A stretch of 64,000 bases of DNA from Psychrobacter sp. Cmf 22.2 (GCF_001921745.1 NZ_MRYA01000002.1:310001-374000); one strand, 5' to 3'; shown: positions 37,440 through 46,855, numbered from the stretch's first letter. The notes: generated by a model not told the origin, from the sequence alone. Numbers and translations: made by a program.

Positions 37440-37577
37440 AGGTGCCGTTGTTTATGCTGTCAATGACCAAATAAAGGTCATTCACAGTTCACCGAGCCTA
37501 ACATAATGTCTGATTTGCAAAGCCCTAGAGCTTCAATGTAATAATCAACTATTATGGCGCAACACCTCTCGGGAGGG
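37440..37577 (-). promoter_or_regulatory. S-adenosylhomocysteine (SAH) riboswitch
   Basis: In the ahcY leader, read on the minus strand, CCGAG (37568-37572) pairs with CTCGG (37492-37496) as P1. The first strand continues as AGGTGTTGC, and AGGTGTTG (37560-37567) pairs over 8 positions (two G-U) with CGGCACCT (37440-37447), the P4 pseudoknot of this class. The conserved AGGCTCGG and an ACGGC segment are present. Between P1 and P4 lies a hairpin with AATGACC/GGTCATT arms. The known class turns on expression when SAH binds; position just before ahcY agrees. I rate the identification from structure and motif, not from a covariance search. Confidence 0.85.
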
Positions 37578-37579
37578 TT

Positions 37580-37608
37580 ATTGTAATAGATGAGCCTGCG
37601 ATTGTCAC
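37580..37608 (-). promoter_or_regulatory. ahcY-metF promoter
   Basis: GTGACA (37603-37608) and TACAAT (37580-37585) with an ideal 17-bp spacer. Transcription would begin near 37574-37578, exactly at the 5' edge of the riboswitch. Confidence 0.65.
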
Positions 37609-37633
37609 CTATTGGCTGCGGAAAATCGTAAGT

Positions 37634-37693
37634 GCTTAAGTTATAAATAATCAAGGCCATCCATCGATGGCCTTGATTATTTATAACTTAAGC
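37634..37693. terminator. 28-bp perfect hairpin downstream of the TonB receptor gene
   Basis: Arms 37634-37661 and 37666-37693 are perfectly complementary over 28 bp with a 4-base loop (CATC). It is GC-rich near the loop and AT-rich at the base. It lies between the receptor stop and the ahcY promoter, so a transcription terminator is likely, though it is much longer than needed and lacks a clean U-run. Confidence 0.7.
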
Positions 37694-37729
37694 TTTAATA
37701 GACGTTCAATGAGCTTAGTACCAGTATTA

Positions 37730-39667
37730 TTAGTACCAATCGTAGGTAAGTGAGCCGAAGTAGCTGGTGCCTTCTGTGGCGTATTCATTACCGAATTGGC
37801 TGGCGAGGGTATAATCCTCATCAGTAATATTGTCTACTCGCAAGTTGGCACGAAGATTAGGAGTGATATAAACCGCGCCGCTCAAATTAAGCAGGGTATA
37901 GCTATCAAGTTTATTGTTTTCCGCTGTCAACCTATCATCGGTATGTTTGGCTTCGAGGCGAACATCGAACATCGGTTGCTGATAGCCCACATAAACCATG
38001 CCGCTGTTTTTAGGGCGATAGGCAAGCTGTTGATTATAGCTTGCGCTATTTGCCGTTTTGTCTTTGGCATCCAAGTAGTCATAACCGAGACCAAATATAA
38101 AGGCATTCATATTCCAGTCGGAGGTCAGGCTCAACCCCTTGATTTTCGCTTCACTGATATTTGCTGCACTAGAAATCAGGTCTTCTGCATCGGTGTAATA
38201 GCCTGTCAATCGTGACGTTTGGGCATCATTTACGTATTCAACAAATACTTCAATGTTCTCTGTTCTTTCGGGTTTTAGGTTGGGGTTGCTAAAACCAGGC
38301 CAGTATAAATCATTAAAGGTTGGTGCGCGAAATCCGGTCGCATAGTTGGCACCGATTCGCATGCCAGCCAACGGGCGTATCGCCGCTCCTAGATTGTAGG
38401 TGCTTTCATGACCATACTGCGAGTTGTCATCCACGCGGTAGTTGGCTTGCACGTCATAATAAGTGTCTGCCAGCTGATAACCAACAAAGGCACTTTTGAC
38501 CGTTCTGTCCTCAGGGTTATAAGGGGTTTGCACAGCTGGATCAGGATAACCTGAAAAATCTAAAACATCTGAGGCGTCTAGCTGTTGTGACAACCATTCT
38601 GCGCCAACAATCACAGTACCAGGTTGCGCGTTGATACTGGTCTCTAAACGTGCTTGCTCTTGGGTGGTGTCGTACTGACTGCCTTTTTGATAATCAATAG
38701 AATTGGCGTCATGAGTAGTCGATTTGTCGATACTTTGACCATAGCTAAGTTTGCTGACTGTTAAAGGCGTTTTGTATTGAAGATAAGCATTGGCACTGCC
38801 GTTTTTTTGGTCTGAATAAGCATTTGGAAAGACGTTGCCTGCTGAGTCAATATCAGTGGTAGAGTCGGTATACAAGGCACTTATTCCCGCGCTTAGCGAG
38901 TCTGATAGCTTATGCTGCAATGCTAGACTGGCATTGGTAGATTTAAAGCCATCATCGTCCGTGTTATAGTCAGCCGAGCTGCTATTGGCAATGGCGTTAA
39001 AGCCATCTGTTTCGTTACGACTGACACCCAAGCTCAAGGATGACGTGTCATTTTTCAGTTGACCTGTGATGCCGACTTGGTAGTGATTGTTACTACCATA
39101 ACCCACAGTTGTAGAAACATTGGATTGCTCTACGTTATTGCCTTTGGTAAAAACCTGGATAACGCCGCCCATGGCGTCAGAGCCGTAGATGCTAGAGCCT
39201 GACGCACCATACAAAACTTCGATGCGGTCGATTTGGTCTGCGGCCAACAAGTTCAGAGATGGACTACCTAAAGAGATAGAGCCATAACGTATCCCATCGA
39301 TAATAACCAAGACCTGCTTGCTATCAAAGCCGCGCATATAAAAATTACTGGCTGTGCCCATGCCGCCACTTTGTGTGATATTAATACCAGGCTGATTCTT
39401 TAATACATCGACCACGGTCTGACCCTGATAACGCTGTAGCGTCTCGCTATCGATCACACGGGTTTGGGCGATGACGTTACTGGTCTTGGTCGGCGTACGG
39501 GTAGCAGTCACGACGATCTCATCAAGCTCAACTTGTGGCAGATTGCTATCGTTGATGGAAGTGTTTTCAGAGGTGGCCGCCGTTGCAGTATTAACTGCAA
39601 GTAAACCAAGCGCGCTTAAAACGCTTAGGCGAAGATAGGTCGTCGAAGATGAACGCAAAAAAGTCAT
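37730..39667 (-). CDS. btuB: TonB-dependent receptor, BtuB-like (vitamin B12 transporter)
   Basis: A 645-residue outer-membrane receptor. The signal peptide covers about 1-31 (cleavage after TATAA). The TonB box is in VELDEIVVTATRTP, then the plug domain with DVLKNQPGINITQSGG and the plug motif VLVIIDGIRYGS, and a 22-strand barrel ending LTYDWY with terminal aromatic. Short extracellular loops, total length and the plug resemble BtuB rather than siderophore receptors. No cobalamin riboswitch was found upstream. It is next to ahcY-metF; B12 serves methionine synthase MetH, so a joint role in the methyl cycle is plausible. Confidence 0.8.
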   Translation of the reverse strand: MTFLRSSSTTYLRLSVLSALGLLAVNTATAATSENTSINDSNLPQVELDEIVVTATRTPTKTSNVIAQTRVIDSETLQRYQGQTVVDVLKNQPGINITQSGGMGTASNFYMRGFDSKQVLVIIDGIRYGSISLGSPSLNLLAADQIDRIEVLYGASGSSIYGSDAMGGVIQVFTKGNNVEQSNVSTTVGYGSNNHYQVGITGQLKNDTSSLSLGVSRNETDGFNAIANSSSADYNTDDDGFKSTNASLALQHKLSDSLSAGISALYTDSTTDIDSAGNVFPNAYSDQKNGSANAYLQYKTPLTVSKLSYGQSIDKSTTHDANSIDYQKGSQYDTTQEQARLETSINAQPGTVIVGAEWLSQQLDASDVLDFSGYPDPAVQTPYNPEDRTVKSAFVGYQLADTYYDVQANYRVDDNSQYGHESTYNLGAAIRPLAGMRIGANYATGFRAPTFNDLYWPGFSNPNLKPERTENIEVFVEYVNDAQTSRLTGYYTDAEDLISSAANISEAKIKGLSLTSDWNMNAFIFGLGYDYLDAKDKTANSASYNQQLAYRPKNSGMVYVGYQQPMFDVRLEAKHTDDRLTAENNKLDSYTLLNLSGAVYITPNLRANLRVDNITDEDYTLASQFGNEYATEGTSYFGSLTYDWY

Positions 39668-40020
39668 AAATTATCCAAAAGTTATCAAACCAAAATTACC
39701 AAAACTGTCAAATGGTTGGAGCAGCGCTCATTATCTATAAAAGTTACTACTTTATAAACTATTTTAACCTAATGTTTCTTCACGGTAAGGTGAATGGTTT
39801 TCACTATAAACTGCAAGAAGTTCATGCAAATACTTTGACGCTATTTATATGAGTTCTTAGCAGACGATAGTGATAAGGTGAAAATGAGAATTAAAAGTAT
39901 AAATTACTATAAAAACCTGCAATCAAACCCACTACTTTTATGAATAATTGTTATGATAGCGGCAGATATTGTTCATTGCCTATTGTCAGTTGTACTACTA
40001 CTAGAGTTAAGAGGTTGGTT

Positions 40021-42015
40021 TTGTTTATTAAGCGCGATGTGAGTTCTAATACTGCTTTATCTCTATTAATGTCATTGATCAAGATGCCATTAATGGTCAT
40101 TATACTTCTAGCCTTTATGATACTTAGCATGATGTTGCCTCATAGCGTCAATGCTGCTGAGCCCGGTGCGCTTGGTGTCAGTAATGGTAGTAGTGAAGAG
40201 ACCGTACGTCAAACATTGCCAGATTCATTTGGACGCGATACACCGCGTCATACAGTACAAGGGTTTATCAGTGCACTGGGCGAAAACGATTATCTCCTGG
40301 CAAGTAATTATCTTAATTTGTCCAAATCTGATAATCCAACGACGGCGGTACGCGAGTTTAAGCAAGCGCTTGATGCTGGTGGACGCTTTCAGCCTGACTT
40401 GCAAATCAATAATACGCCTGAAGGTAACTTAACCGATCAGCTGCCACCAAGCCAAGAAAACGTGGGTAATATCAGTATTGGCGAAAAAAGTGTGCCATTA
40501 TTACTTGAAAGAGTTGTGTCCAAGCAAGGTGAGCAGTATTGGCAGTTTTCTACTGAGACGCTAAGCTCTGTACCAGAAGTATTAGAAAATACAGAGCCTA
40601 CTTTGGTATCTCGCTACACGATTGAATCACTAGAAGATAAGAAGCTATTTGGCTATCAAATGGCTGATTTGGTCGCGGCGCTTACTATGATTATTAGTAG
40701 CTTTGTGCTGACTTATATCGTGGTTTGGCTACTGTATCATTTACTAAAAATCGTTTACCCACGTGTACGCAACACCCCGTTACCTGTACCGGACAAAGTT
40801 ATCTTGCCACTGGCTGTTGTCATCATGGCATTGATCTTGTCAGAGGTGATGGTCTATGCAGGCGTGTCGGTAACGCTACGGGAACCCGTTAACCGTTTTA
40901 CTGAAATCGCTTCTTGGCTTGCAATAACGTGGTTGCTGCTACGAGTGATCGATGCAATCTTTACTCGTGCGGTCAACCTAAGCTATAAGAAAAACTATAC
41001 TGAACGTGTCTCTATCTTAGGACTATTGCGAAAAGTCGTCAAAGCCTTGCTGCTCATCTTTGCAGTGATTGTCATTTTTGGCAATTTAGGGTTTGATTTG
41101 ACAACTGGTATTGCCGCATTGGGTGTTGGTGGTTTAGCGTTAGCACTTGGTGCGCAAAAGACGATCGAAAATCTCGTCGGTAGTGTGGTCGTCGTGGCGG
41201 ATTCGCCAGTGCGGATAGGTGATTATTGTAAGTTTGGCACCTATGAAGGTACGGTAATTGATATCGGTATTCGCTCATCGCGCGTACGTACGCTATCACG
41301 AACCATTGTGACCGTGCCAAACGGTGATTTTTCATCCATGCAAATTGAAAACTTTACCTCTCGTGATATGTTCCGCTTTTATCATCAGTTGTATCTTAAG
41401 CGTACTGCTGATATCGAAGTGGTCTTTAAAATGGTCAAAGACTTGGACGAGTTTTTAAATGAGCATTACTTAACCAACCAAGAATGGAATCAAGTCAATA
41501 TCTTAGAACTGCGCCAAGATTGCTACGTGATTCAGCTGCAAGCGTATATCAACGCCAACGATGTGATGGAATTCTATGATAAGCAAAACGTCGTGTTCGT
41601 TGATGTGCTCAATGAGGTAGCAAAGTATAAAGTCGAGCATGCGCTGCCAACGCAGCAGCTGATTGTCAATCAGGCGGAGATTGAACATCATCAAGAATTT
41701 AACAGTGATGTTGATAGTCAGAAAACCGATAGTAACCGTAGTTCAGATACATCAGGAGAGGATACGACAAACGCTAGCATCGACGATAATAGTGAGGTTC
41801 ATACTACTACTGATAATGACAAGAAAAAGGATGCCATCGATTTAGATAAAGGTGTCAGCCATACTAAAAATGCTGAAGCAGCGGCGAAACAAAAAAGAAA
41901 AGCTAAAAAAGCTGAGGCTAAAAAGGCTCATAAAAACAAAAATTTCGCTTTAGCAAAGCGTAAATTTAAGCATGCTAAAAAGAACTTTAGTCTTTCTATA
42001 TGGAACCAGCCTTAA
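40021..42015 (+). CDS. Mechanosensitive ion channel, MscS family, with long N- and C-terminal domains
   Basis: About 664 residues from the TTG at 40021, which has GAGG six bases upstream; an upstream ATG (39940) lacks a ribosome site and adds 27 atypical residues. A signal-like helix ends at HSVNA, followed by a periplasmic domain (about 50-190). Transmembrane helices come next and then the pore helix GIAALGVGGLALALGAQKTI, the Gly/Ala pattern of MscS TM3, and the cytoplasmic beta domain DYCKFGTYEGTVIDIGIRSS. The last 130 residues are highly charged, ending in a Lys/Ala-rich tail (KAEAKKAHKNKNFALAKRKF). It relieves turgor on osmotic downshock. The gene stands alone. Confidence 0.88.
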   Translation: MFIKRDVSSNTALSLLMSLIKMPLMVIILLAFMILSMMLPHSVNAAEPGALGVSNGSSEETVRQTLPDSFGRDTPRHTVQGFISALGENDYLLASNYLNLSKSDNPTTAVREFKQALDAGGRFQPDLQINNTPEGNLTDQLPPSQENVGNISIGEKSVPLLLERVVSKQGEQYWQFSTETLSSVPEVLENTEPTLVSRYTIESLEDKKLFGYQMADLVAALTMIISSFVLTYIVVWLLYHLLKIVYPRVRNTPLPVPDKVILPLAVVIMALILSEVMVYAGVSVTLREPVNRFTEIASWLAITWLLLRVIDAIFTRAVNLSYKKNYTERVSILGLLRKVVKALLLIFAVIVIFGNLGFDLTTGIAALGVGGLALALGAQKTIENLVGSVVVVADSPVRIGDYCKFGTYEGTVIDIGIRSSRVRTLSRTIVTVPNGDFSSMQIENFTSRDMFRFYHQLYLKRTADIEVVFKMVKDLDEFLNEHYLTNQEWNQVNILELRQDCYVIQLQAYINANDVMEFYDKQNVVFVDVLNEVAKYKVEHALPTQQLIVNQAEIEHHQEFNSDVDSQKTDSNRSSDTSGEDTTNASIDDNSEVHTTTDNDKKKDAIDLDKGVSHTKNAEAAAKQKRKAKKAEAKKAHKNKNFALAKRKFKHAKKNFSLSIWNQP

Positions 42016-42081
42016 AGTAGAGTTGGCGCTATTGTTTATGGCGCTATAAATATTTTATGTTATAAATATAAGTCATCAGCT

Positions 42082-42714
42082 TTATAACGGGATAGCCGTT
42101 TTATTACGCAGCAACCCGTAATACGACCAAAGCAAAAGACTGGCAGCGCTACGGTGCGGTGACCAGTCTTTTGTTAGCGTGTCTAACTGTTTTGGCGTAG
42201 GTCGCTCAGGCAGATTCAATAGTGTCATCGCGGCAACTTTAATCGCCAAATCATCGACAGCGAGGACATCAGCGCGTTTTAGAGAAAACAGCAAATACAT
42301 CTCAGCCGTCCAGCGTCCGATGCCTGTCACGGCTGTCAACGCTTTTATTACTGCTTCATTTGGCATGGTTTCTAGTGCCGCAAAGTCTATATCGTGCGCC
42401 ACCAAGGATCGGACATAGCGGGTCTTTTGTTTAGATAAGCCTTGGGCTCTGAGCGCGTCATTGCTTGCGTGCTGAATCATGCTAGGAGTGGTCAAGTCTG
42501 CATCGTCCAATCGTTGCCAAATGCTGGCTGCAGCCGCTACGGATAGCTGCTGACCGACCACCGCCCGCATCAGTTGCTCAAAGCCGCCAGCATTATGCCT
42601 GAGACTTGGTACGCCAACTTGCTCATAGACAGGCGCAAATCTTGGCTCGATAGCTATCAAAGCATTGATATGTGTGGTTAGCTGTTCAGGAGTGTTAAGG
42701 GTTTGTATATTCAT
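42082..42714 (-). CDS. DNA-3-methyladenine glycosylase II family (HhH-GPD)
   Basis: A 210-residue base-excision repair glycosylase of the AlkA family, lacking AlkA's N-terminal domain. FEQLMRAVVGQQLSVAAAAS starts the fold. The helix-hairpin-helix TAVTGIGRWTAEMYLLFSL is followed by the catalytic Asp in VLAVDDLA. Removes alkylated purines such as 3-methyladenine. The compact size resembles Acinetobacter/Pseudomonas relatives. With the ogt-like gene at the window start it gives two alkylation repair functions, but they are not linked. Convergent with the MscS gene. Confidence 0.92.
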   Translation of the reverse strand: MNIQTLNTPEQLTTHINALIAIEPRFAPVYEQVGVPSLRHNAGGFEQLMRAVVGQQLSVAAAASIWQRLDDADLTTPSMIQHASNDALRAQGLSKQKTRYVRSLVAHDIDFAALETMPNEAVIKALTAVTGIGRWTAEMYLLFSLKRADVLAVDDLAIKVAAMTLLNLPERPTPKQLDTLTKDWSPHRSAASLLLWSYYGLLRNKTAIPL

Positions 42715-42785
42715 GATTGATTCACTTTATTTAGATCCAACAAAAAGTGCAACACGCTTTAAAAAAATACGCAATGTATTTGTAT

Positions 42786-42817
42786 AAAAAAAGACTGCTT
42801 ATCGGCAGTCTTTTTTT
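42786..42817 (-). terminator. Intrinsic terminator after the trpGDC-smr genes
   Basis: A 13-bp stem (42786-42798 with 42805-42817) with A and T runs on both sides; 17 bp after the smr stop on the minus strand. Confidence 0.88.
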
Positions 42818-42833
42818 TGCTTTACCCTAAGGT

Positions 42834-43565
42834 TTATTCACCATCGCCTTTAGGCTTTTTTAGCAGTACTAGTACCGCACCATTACCGCCGTCTTTTGGC
42901 GGAGCAGAGCAGAAGGCCAATACTTCTGGCAGCTGACGTAGCCAGCCATTCACACAAGTTTTTAAAATAGCCTCAGAGCCTTTACCATGGACGATTTTTA
43001 CCATGGTTTCGTTTTTTTGCTTGGCTTGGCTAAGTAGCTGGGTCATCGCTTCGCGTGCTTCTTCGATGGTGCAGCCATGAATATCTACTGCGTCATACCA
43101 GCGAAGCTTACCTTTTTTAAGTTGATCAAAAATCTTATTTTGTAAGGTAGGTTGTTTATAAGACAAATAGGCTTCGCTTGCGACAGGGTTGAGCAATGCT
43201 TGCATATCTGACAAGCCTGCACCTAGGTCATCGCTATTACTGCCTTGCGCGGCGGCACGTTTTGATAAAGTCGTGGCGTCAGGTTTGCCAGATTTATTGC
43301 TTTTAACAGGAGAGCGTACATTTTTGTCTTCAAGCTGATTTACACCGTGCATCGCTTGCATAAACAGCACTTTATCATCATCGATATGTTCACTGTCTAG
43401 TTGTTTGACGGTTTTTTTGACCTGCTTTTGCGTTGGCAGTGACACAGGTTCCGTCGGCTTTTGGTTTTCACCTTCAGGCGAGTTGGTATCGCGTCCTTTA
43501 CTCAGTTGGCCTTTTAGCTCTTTGAGTTGGTCCTGCATTTCTTTTGAAAATAGAGAGTTTGACAT
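42834..43565 (-). CDS. Smr-domain protein (SmrA/MutS2-like nuclease domain)
   Basis: About 243 residues. The first 130 are polar and charged without a recognised fold. The Smr domain is near 160-240: VDIHGCTIEEAREAM (the DxH motif is DIHG), VKIVHGKGSEAILK (HGxG) and SAPPKDGGNGAVLVLLK. Stand-alone Smr proteins of proteobacteria have RNA/DNA nicking activity, and some act in ribosome rescue (SmrB). The frame is open upstream into trpC, but the ATG at 43565 gives the normal MSNSLFSKEM start. It lies 79 bp behind trpC and shares the operon's terminator. Confidence 0.88.
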   Translation of the reverse strand: MSNSLFSKEMQDQLKELKGQLSKGRDTNSPEGENQKPTEPVSLPTQKQVKKTVKQLDSEHIDDDKVLFMQAMHGVNQLEDKNVRSPVKSNKSGKPDATTLSKRAAAQGSNSDDLGAGLSDMQALLNPVASEAYLSYKQPTLQNKIFDQLKKGKLRWYDAVDIHGCTIEEAREAMTQLLSQAKQKNETMVKIVHGKGSEAILKTCVNGWLRQLPEVLAFCSAPPKDGGNGAVLVLLKKPKGDGE

Positions 43566-43644
43566 AAAATTTAATGTATCGTTGGTTGATGAAAAGTTGA
43601 TTTGATCGTTTATACAATATATATAATGGGCGTTTTTCGTTACT

Positions 43645-44514
43645 TTACTCGTCTGTAGCGGTGCCTGCAAGTAAGGATTGTAACGCTTGTCCAGGATGGT
43701 CGGTTTTCATAAACTGCTCACCGATTAAAAAATGCTGGATGCCGTTATCTAGCATCAGACGAATATCAGCGCTGCTATGAATGCCGCTTTCAGTGACGAT
43801 AAGGGCTTTTTGCGCAGTATTATCAGTATCAGCTGTCAATGCGTCAATTAAGATGTTTTTTAGATCGAGTGTGGTTTGCAAGTCGACATCGAAAGTGTTG
43901 AGATCACGGTTATTAATGCCGTAGATATTGTGCGCTGAGCGCGGTAGCTGGAGCGCGCGCTCCAGCTCGGTTTTGGTGTGTACCTCAATCAATACATCCA
44001 GACCCAGCTCGATACTGAGTGCATGCAGCTCCTGTGCTTGCTCATCATCAAGGCAGGCCATAATGAGTAGTATGCAGTCAGCACCCATCAAGTAGGATTG
44101 ATAAATTTGGTACACATCGATCATAAAGTCTTTGCGTAGTATCGGTAGGCTTACGGCATTGGCAGCGGCAATAAGGTAGCTGTCATCTCCTTGGAAATAA
44201 TCGCGATCGGTGAGGACAGACAAGCAGCTAGCCCCTGCCTGCTCATATTGCTGGGCAAATAATGCTGGGGCAAAGTTATGATTGATGATGCCTTTAGAAG
44301 GGGAGGCCTTTTTGATTTCAGCGATGATGCCGATACCACTCTCGCTAGTGCTGGCCGCGCGCAATGCCTGAGCAAAGCCGCGACGCGGACGCGTATCAGC
44401 CGCTACTTGTGCCTGCAAGTCTACAAGAGATAGCGCTTGACGAGCCGCTTTTACCTCGATTTGCTTGGTCGCGACAATCCGCTGTAATACTGAAGGTATG
44501 TCTGTATGGGTCAT
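43645..44514 (-). CDS. trpC: Indole-3-glycerol phosphate synthase
   Basis: Converts CdRP to indole-3-glycerol phosphate in tryptophan synthesis; a TIM-barrel. IIAEIKKASPSKGII with catalytic Lys, CLSVLTDRDYFQGDD, LPILRKDFMID, GADCILLIMACL, GINNRDLNTFDVDL and VTESGIHSSADI all fit. 289 residues, monofunctional (no TrpF fusion as in E. coli). Lies 47 bp after trpD. Confidence 0.97.
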   Translation of the reverse strand: MTHTDIPSVLQRIVATKQIEVKAARQALSLVDLQAQVAADTRPRRGFAQALRAASTSESGIGIIAEIKKASPSKGIINHNFAPALFAQQYEQAGASCLSVLTDRDYFQGDDSYLIAAANAVSLPILRKDFMIDVYQIYQSYLMGADCILLIMACLDDEQAQELHALSIELGLDVLIEVHTKTELERALQLPRSAHNIYGINNRDLNTFDVDLQTTLDLKNILIDALTADTDNTAQKALIVTESGIHSSADIRLMLDNGIQHFLIGEQFMKTDHPGQALQSLLAGTATDE

Positions 44515-44561
44515 GCTCGTATCCAGTTATCGTTAAAGGTAAATGGGCAATGATGTTTAAA

Positions 44562-45698
44562 TTATGCGCTAGCAGCAAGCTTTTGGGTATATTGCGCTAA
44601 AGACTCAAGTTTGGTTAAGGCGTCACCATTTTGTATCACCTTTTGTGCACGGCTAACACCATTTGGATAGTTGCTGGCAAGTCCTGCCGTGTATATAGCA
44701 GCGCCTGCGTTTAGCGCAATCATGTCTCGCGCTTTAAGTACTGCACGGTCGTGGGTGTCTGTACCTGATAGGGCAGCGCGTATCAGCTCAAGACTTTGCA
44801 TTGGTGAGTCTACATCAAGACCGATGAGGGTTTGCGACTCGACACCGGCATCTTCTGGCATCATCTCATAAACCGTTATGTTACCGTCTTTTAGCTCAGC
44901 GACGGTTGTAGAAGTGGCAAGGCTGATCTCATCTAAGCCATCTTTTGCACCGACTACCATGACGTGACGCGCGCCTAAGTTTTTCATCACTTTAGCGATA
45001 GGCTCACATAGCTCGGCAGTAAAGACGCCAATCACCAGATTGGGTACGCTGGCAGGGTTGGTCAAAGGCCCTAAGATATTAAATATCGTCCGCGCTTTTA
45101 GCTCGCGGCGTACTGGGTTGGCATAACGCATGGCGCTGTGATGATTGGGTGCAAACAAAAAGCCAACCCCTTCGTTTTCTATGCATTGTTTGGCTTGATC
45201 GGGGGTGAGAGCCAAACTAATACCAGCCTGCTCGAGTAAATCTGAGCTACCAGACTTGGTAGACACACCGCGGTTACCATGTTTTGCCACTTGCGCGCCT
45301 GCTGCGGCTGCGACCAAGGCTGAGGCGGTAGAGACGTTAAATAAGTTGGCCCCATCACCGCCAGTACCGACGATATCGACCAAATAATCGCAGTTTTTTG
45401 GTTCTATATTAGCAGCTAAGGCTCGCATGGCACTGGCTGATGCGGTAATCTCGTCGATGGATTCGCCTTTCATGCGCAGGCCCGTCAAGATAGCGCCCAT
45501 CATGGCATCGCTACATCTGCCTTGCATGATAATCAGCATGACTTTATACATCTCATCAAATGTCAGATCAATGTGCTGAAATATTCTAGCCAGCGCAGTG
45601 GTTAGTAGTTTGTGCGTTTCTTCATCTGATAGCTGTGCGATATAACTTGGTATATCAGCGGCTGGTTTATAGTCTTCTTGTAATTGATCAATAGTCAT
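44562..45698 (-). CDS. trpD: Anthranilate phosphoribosyltransferase
   Basis: Transfers phosphoribose from PRPP to anthranilate. The PRPP-binding VDIVGTGGDGANLFNVST is near residue 107-125, followed by KHGNRGVSTKSGSSDLLE, NPVRRELKARTIFNILGPL and VVGAKDGLDEIS. 378 residues, with a slightly long N-terminus compared with E. coli's TrpD domain. Not fused to TrpG, as in Pseudomonas and Acinetobacter. The 104-bp gap to trpG contains no gene. Confidence 0.97.
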   Translation of the reverse strand: MTIDQLQEDYKPAADIPSYIAQLSDEETHKLLTTALARIFQHIDLTFDEMYKVMLIIMQGRCSDAMMGAILTGLRMKGESIDEITASASAMRALAANIEPKNCDYLVDIVGTGGDGANLFNVSTASALVAAAAGAQVAKHGNRGVSTKSGSSDLLEQAGISLALTPDQAKQCIENEGVGFLFAPNHHSAMRYANPVRRELKARTIFNILGPLTNPASVPNLVIGVFTAELCEPIAKVMKNLGARHVMVVGAKDGLDEISLATSTTVAELKDGNITVYEMMPEDAGVESQTLIGLDVDSPMQSLELIRAALSGTDTHDRAVLKARDMIALNAGAAIYTAGLASNYPNGVSRAQKVIQNGDALTKLESLAQYTQKLAASA

Positions 45699-45802
45699 TA
45701 AAGTCTCACTTCTTATTATCTTTTATCGTATTTTTAATTGGTTTTTTGCGCGCGTTGACTTATCTTTTTAATATAGGCTTCATATAAGGGCACACACAAC
45801 AG

Positions 45803-46426
45803 TTATCCTACTTGTGGCAACTCATCTACAGACAATACGGCCAAATTATGGGTCTGTAAAAAGTTATTAAGCAGCTGATATCCTGCTTCACTTAAGATAG
45901 ACTCAGGATGGAATTGTACCCCTTCGATGGCAAAGGTATTATGCCGTATGCCCATGATCTCCTCAATGCTACCATCCGCATTTTGCGTCCAAGCGGTTAC
46001 TTCTAAGCAATCAGGTAAGCTGGCTTTATCAACGACAAGAGAGTGGTAGCGCGTAACTTGTGAAGGGTTAGGTAGTTCTGTAAAAATACCTTTATTCGTA
46101 TGATAAACAGCGGATAAACGTCCGTGCATCACTTCGCCAGCTTTGACCACTTGACCACCAAATGCTTGACCAATGGCCTGATGACCTAGACATATACCCA
46201 AGATAGGAATAACACCTTTAAAAGTGTCAATAACATCTAAGGAGATACCGGCACGATCTGGATCGCATGGACCAGGGCCAATGACGATGACGTCAGGCGC
46301 CAGCGTTTTTATTTGTTCAATAGTGGCTTGATCGTTACGCCAGACGGTGATGTCCTGCTGCAATTCACCGAAGTACTGTACAATATTGTACGTAAAGCTG
46401 TCGTAGTTATCGATCATTAGAATCAT
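45803..46426 (-). CDS. trpG: Anthranilate synthase glutamine amidotransferase subunit
   Basis: A class I glutamine amidotransferase that gives ammonia to Trp[16 protein letters not shown] at the start, the nucleophile Cys in [15 protein letters not shown], and the His-Glu pair in VQFHPESIL. 207 residues. The closely related PabA cannot be excluded on sequence alone, and in many bacteria one protein serves both. Context trpGDC supports TrpG. trpE is not in this window. A TATAAT on the minus strand at 46471-46476 may be the operon's -10. No Trp-rich leader peptide is seen. Confidence 0.95.
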   Translation of the reverse strand: MILMIDNYDSFTYNIVQYFGELQQDITVWRNDQATIEQIKTLAPDVIVIGPGPCDPDRAGISLDVIDTFKGVIPILGICLGHQAIGQAFGGQVVKAGEVMHGRLSAVYHTNKGIFTELPNPSQVTRYHSLVVDKASLPDCLEVTAWTQNADGSIEEIMGIRHNTFAIEGVQFHPESILSEAGYQLLNNFLQTHNLAVLSVDELPQVG

Positions 46427-46655
46427 TCTGGTTTCAACCTGTTGGTGTGATGTTTTATAAATGCTCTACTATTATACCTTTTACTGTTATATATGCAGAC
46501 AATTAGCATGTTTTATAGAGGCTGAATATCTTACCACTATTTTGCTGGGTATCAAACGTCACATATAGCAGTTGGTTATTTTTGCAATTCTTATACCTTA
46601 TGACAAACACATCTTTTAGAACAATCCATACTTTATATGAAAATAAAATTATTAC

Positions 46656-46700
46656 GCACTATTTTGCGGCAATTCAAGATATAAAGCACTAATTTGGTGC
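46656..46700 (+). promoter_or_regulatory. Tandem NtrC-type enhancer sites upstream of glnA
   Basis: GCACTAATTTGGTGC (46686-46700) matches the NtrC consensus GCACC-N5-GGTGC in nine of ten fixed bases. A weaker copy GCACTATTTTGCGGC lies exactly 30 bp upstream (46656-46670), three helical turns, the same-face arrangement typical of NtrC enhancers. They are about 180-215 bp before the sigma-54 start site. Confidence 0.7.
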
Positions 46701-46855
46701 AAATACTGCGTTAGAGCTTTTCATCGTTGTGCATATTATAAGATTGGTCTGTTAAAACTGGTTTGTACAGTGTATATCGTGTTTTTAGAACTATCCTATG
46801 TTTATTACGGCTTAGAGGCCAAAAGCAAGTTTAAATCGTTATCAAAAAATAAGTT

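Noticed and set aside
39668..39939. Possible cobalamin riboswitch upstream of the BtuB-like gene
   Set aside because: No B12-box-like GCCACTG or the other conserved boxes were found on the minus strand; only AT-rich DNA is present.
46427..46660. Tryptophan attenuator before trpG
   Set aside because: No short Trp-rich reading frame and no terminator/antiterminator pair could be drawn on the minus strand.
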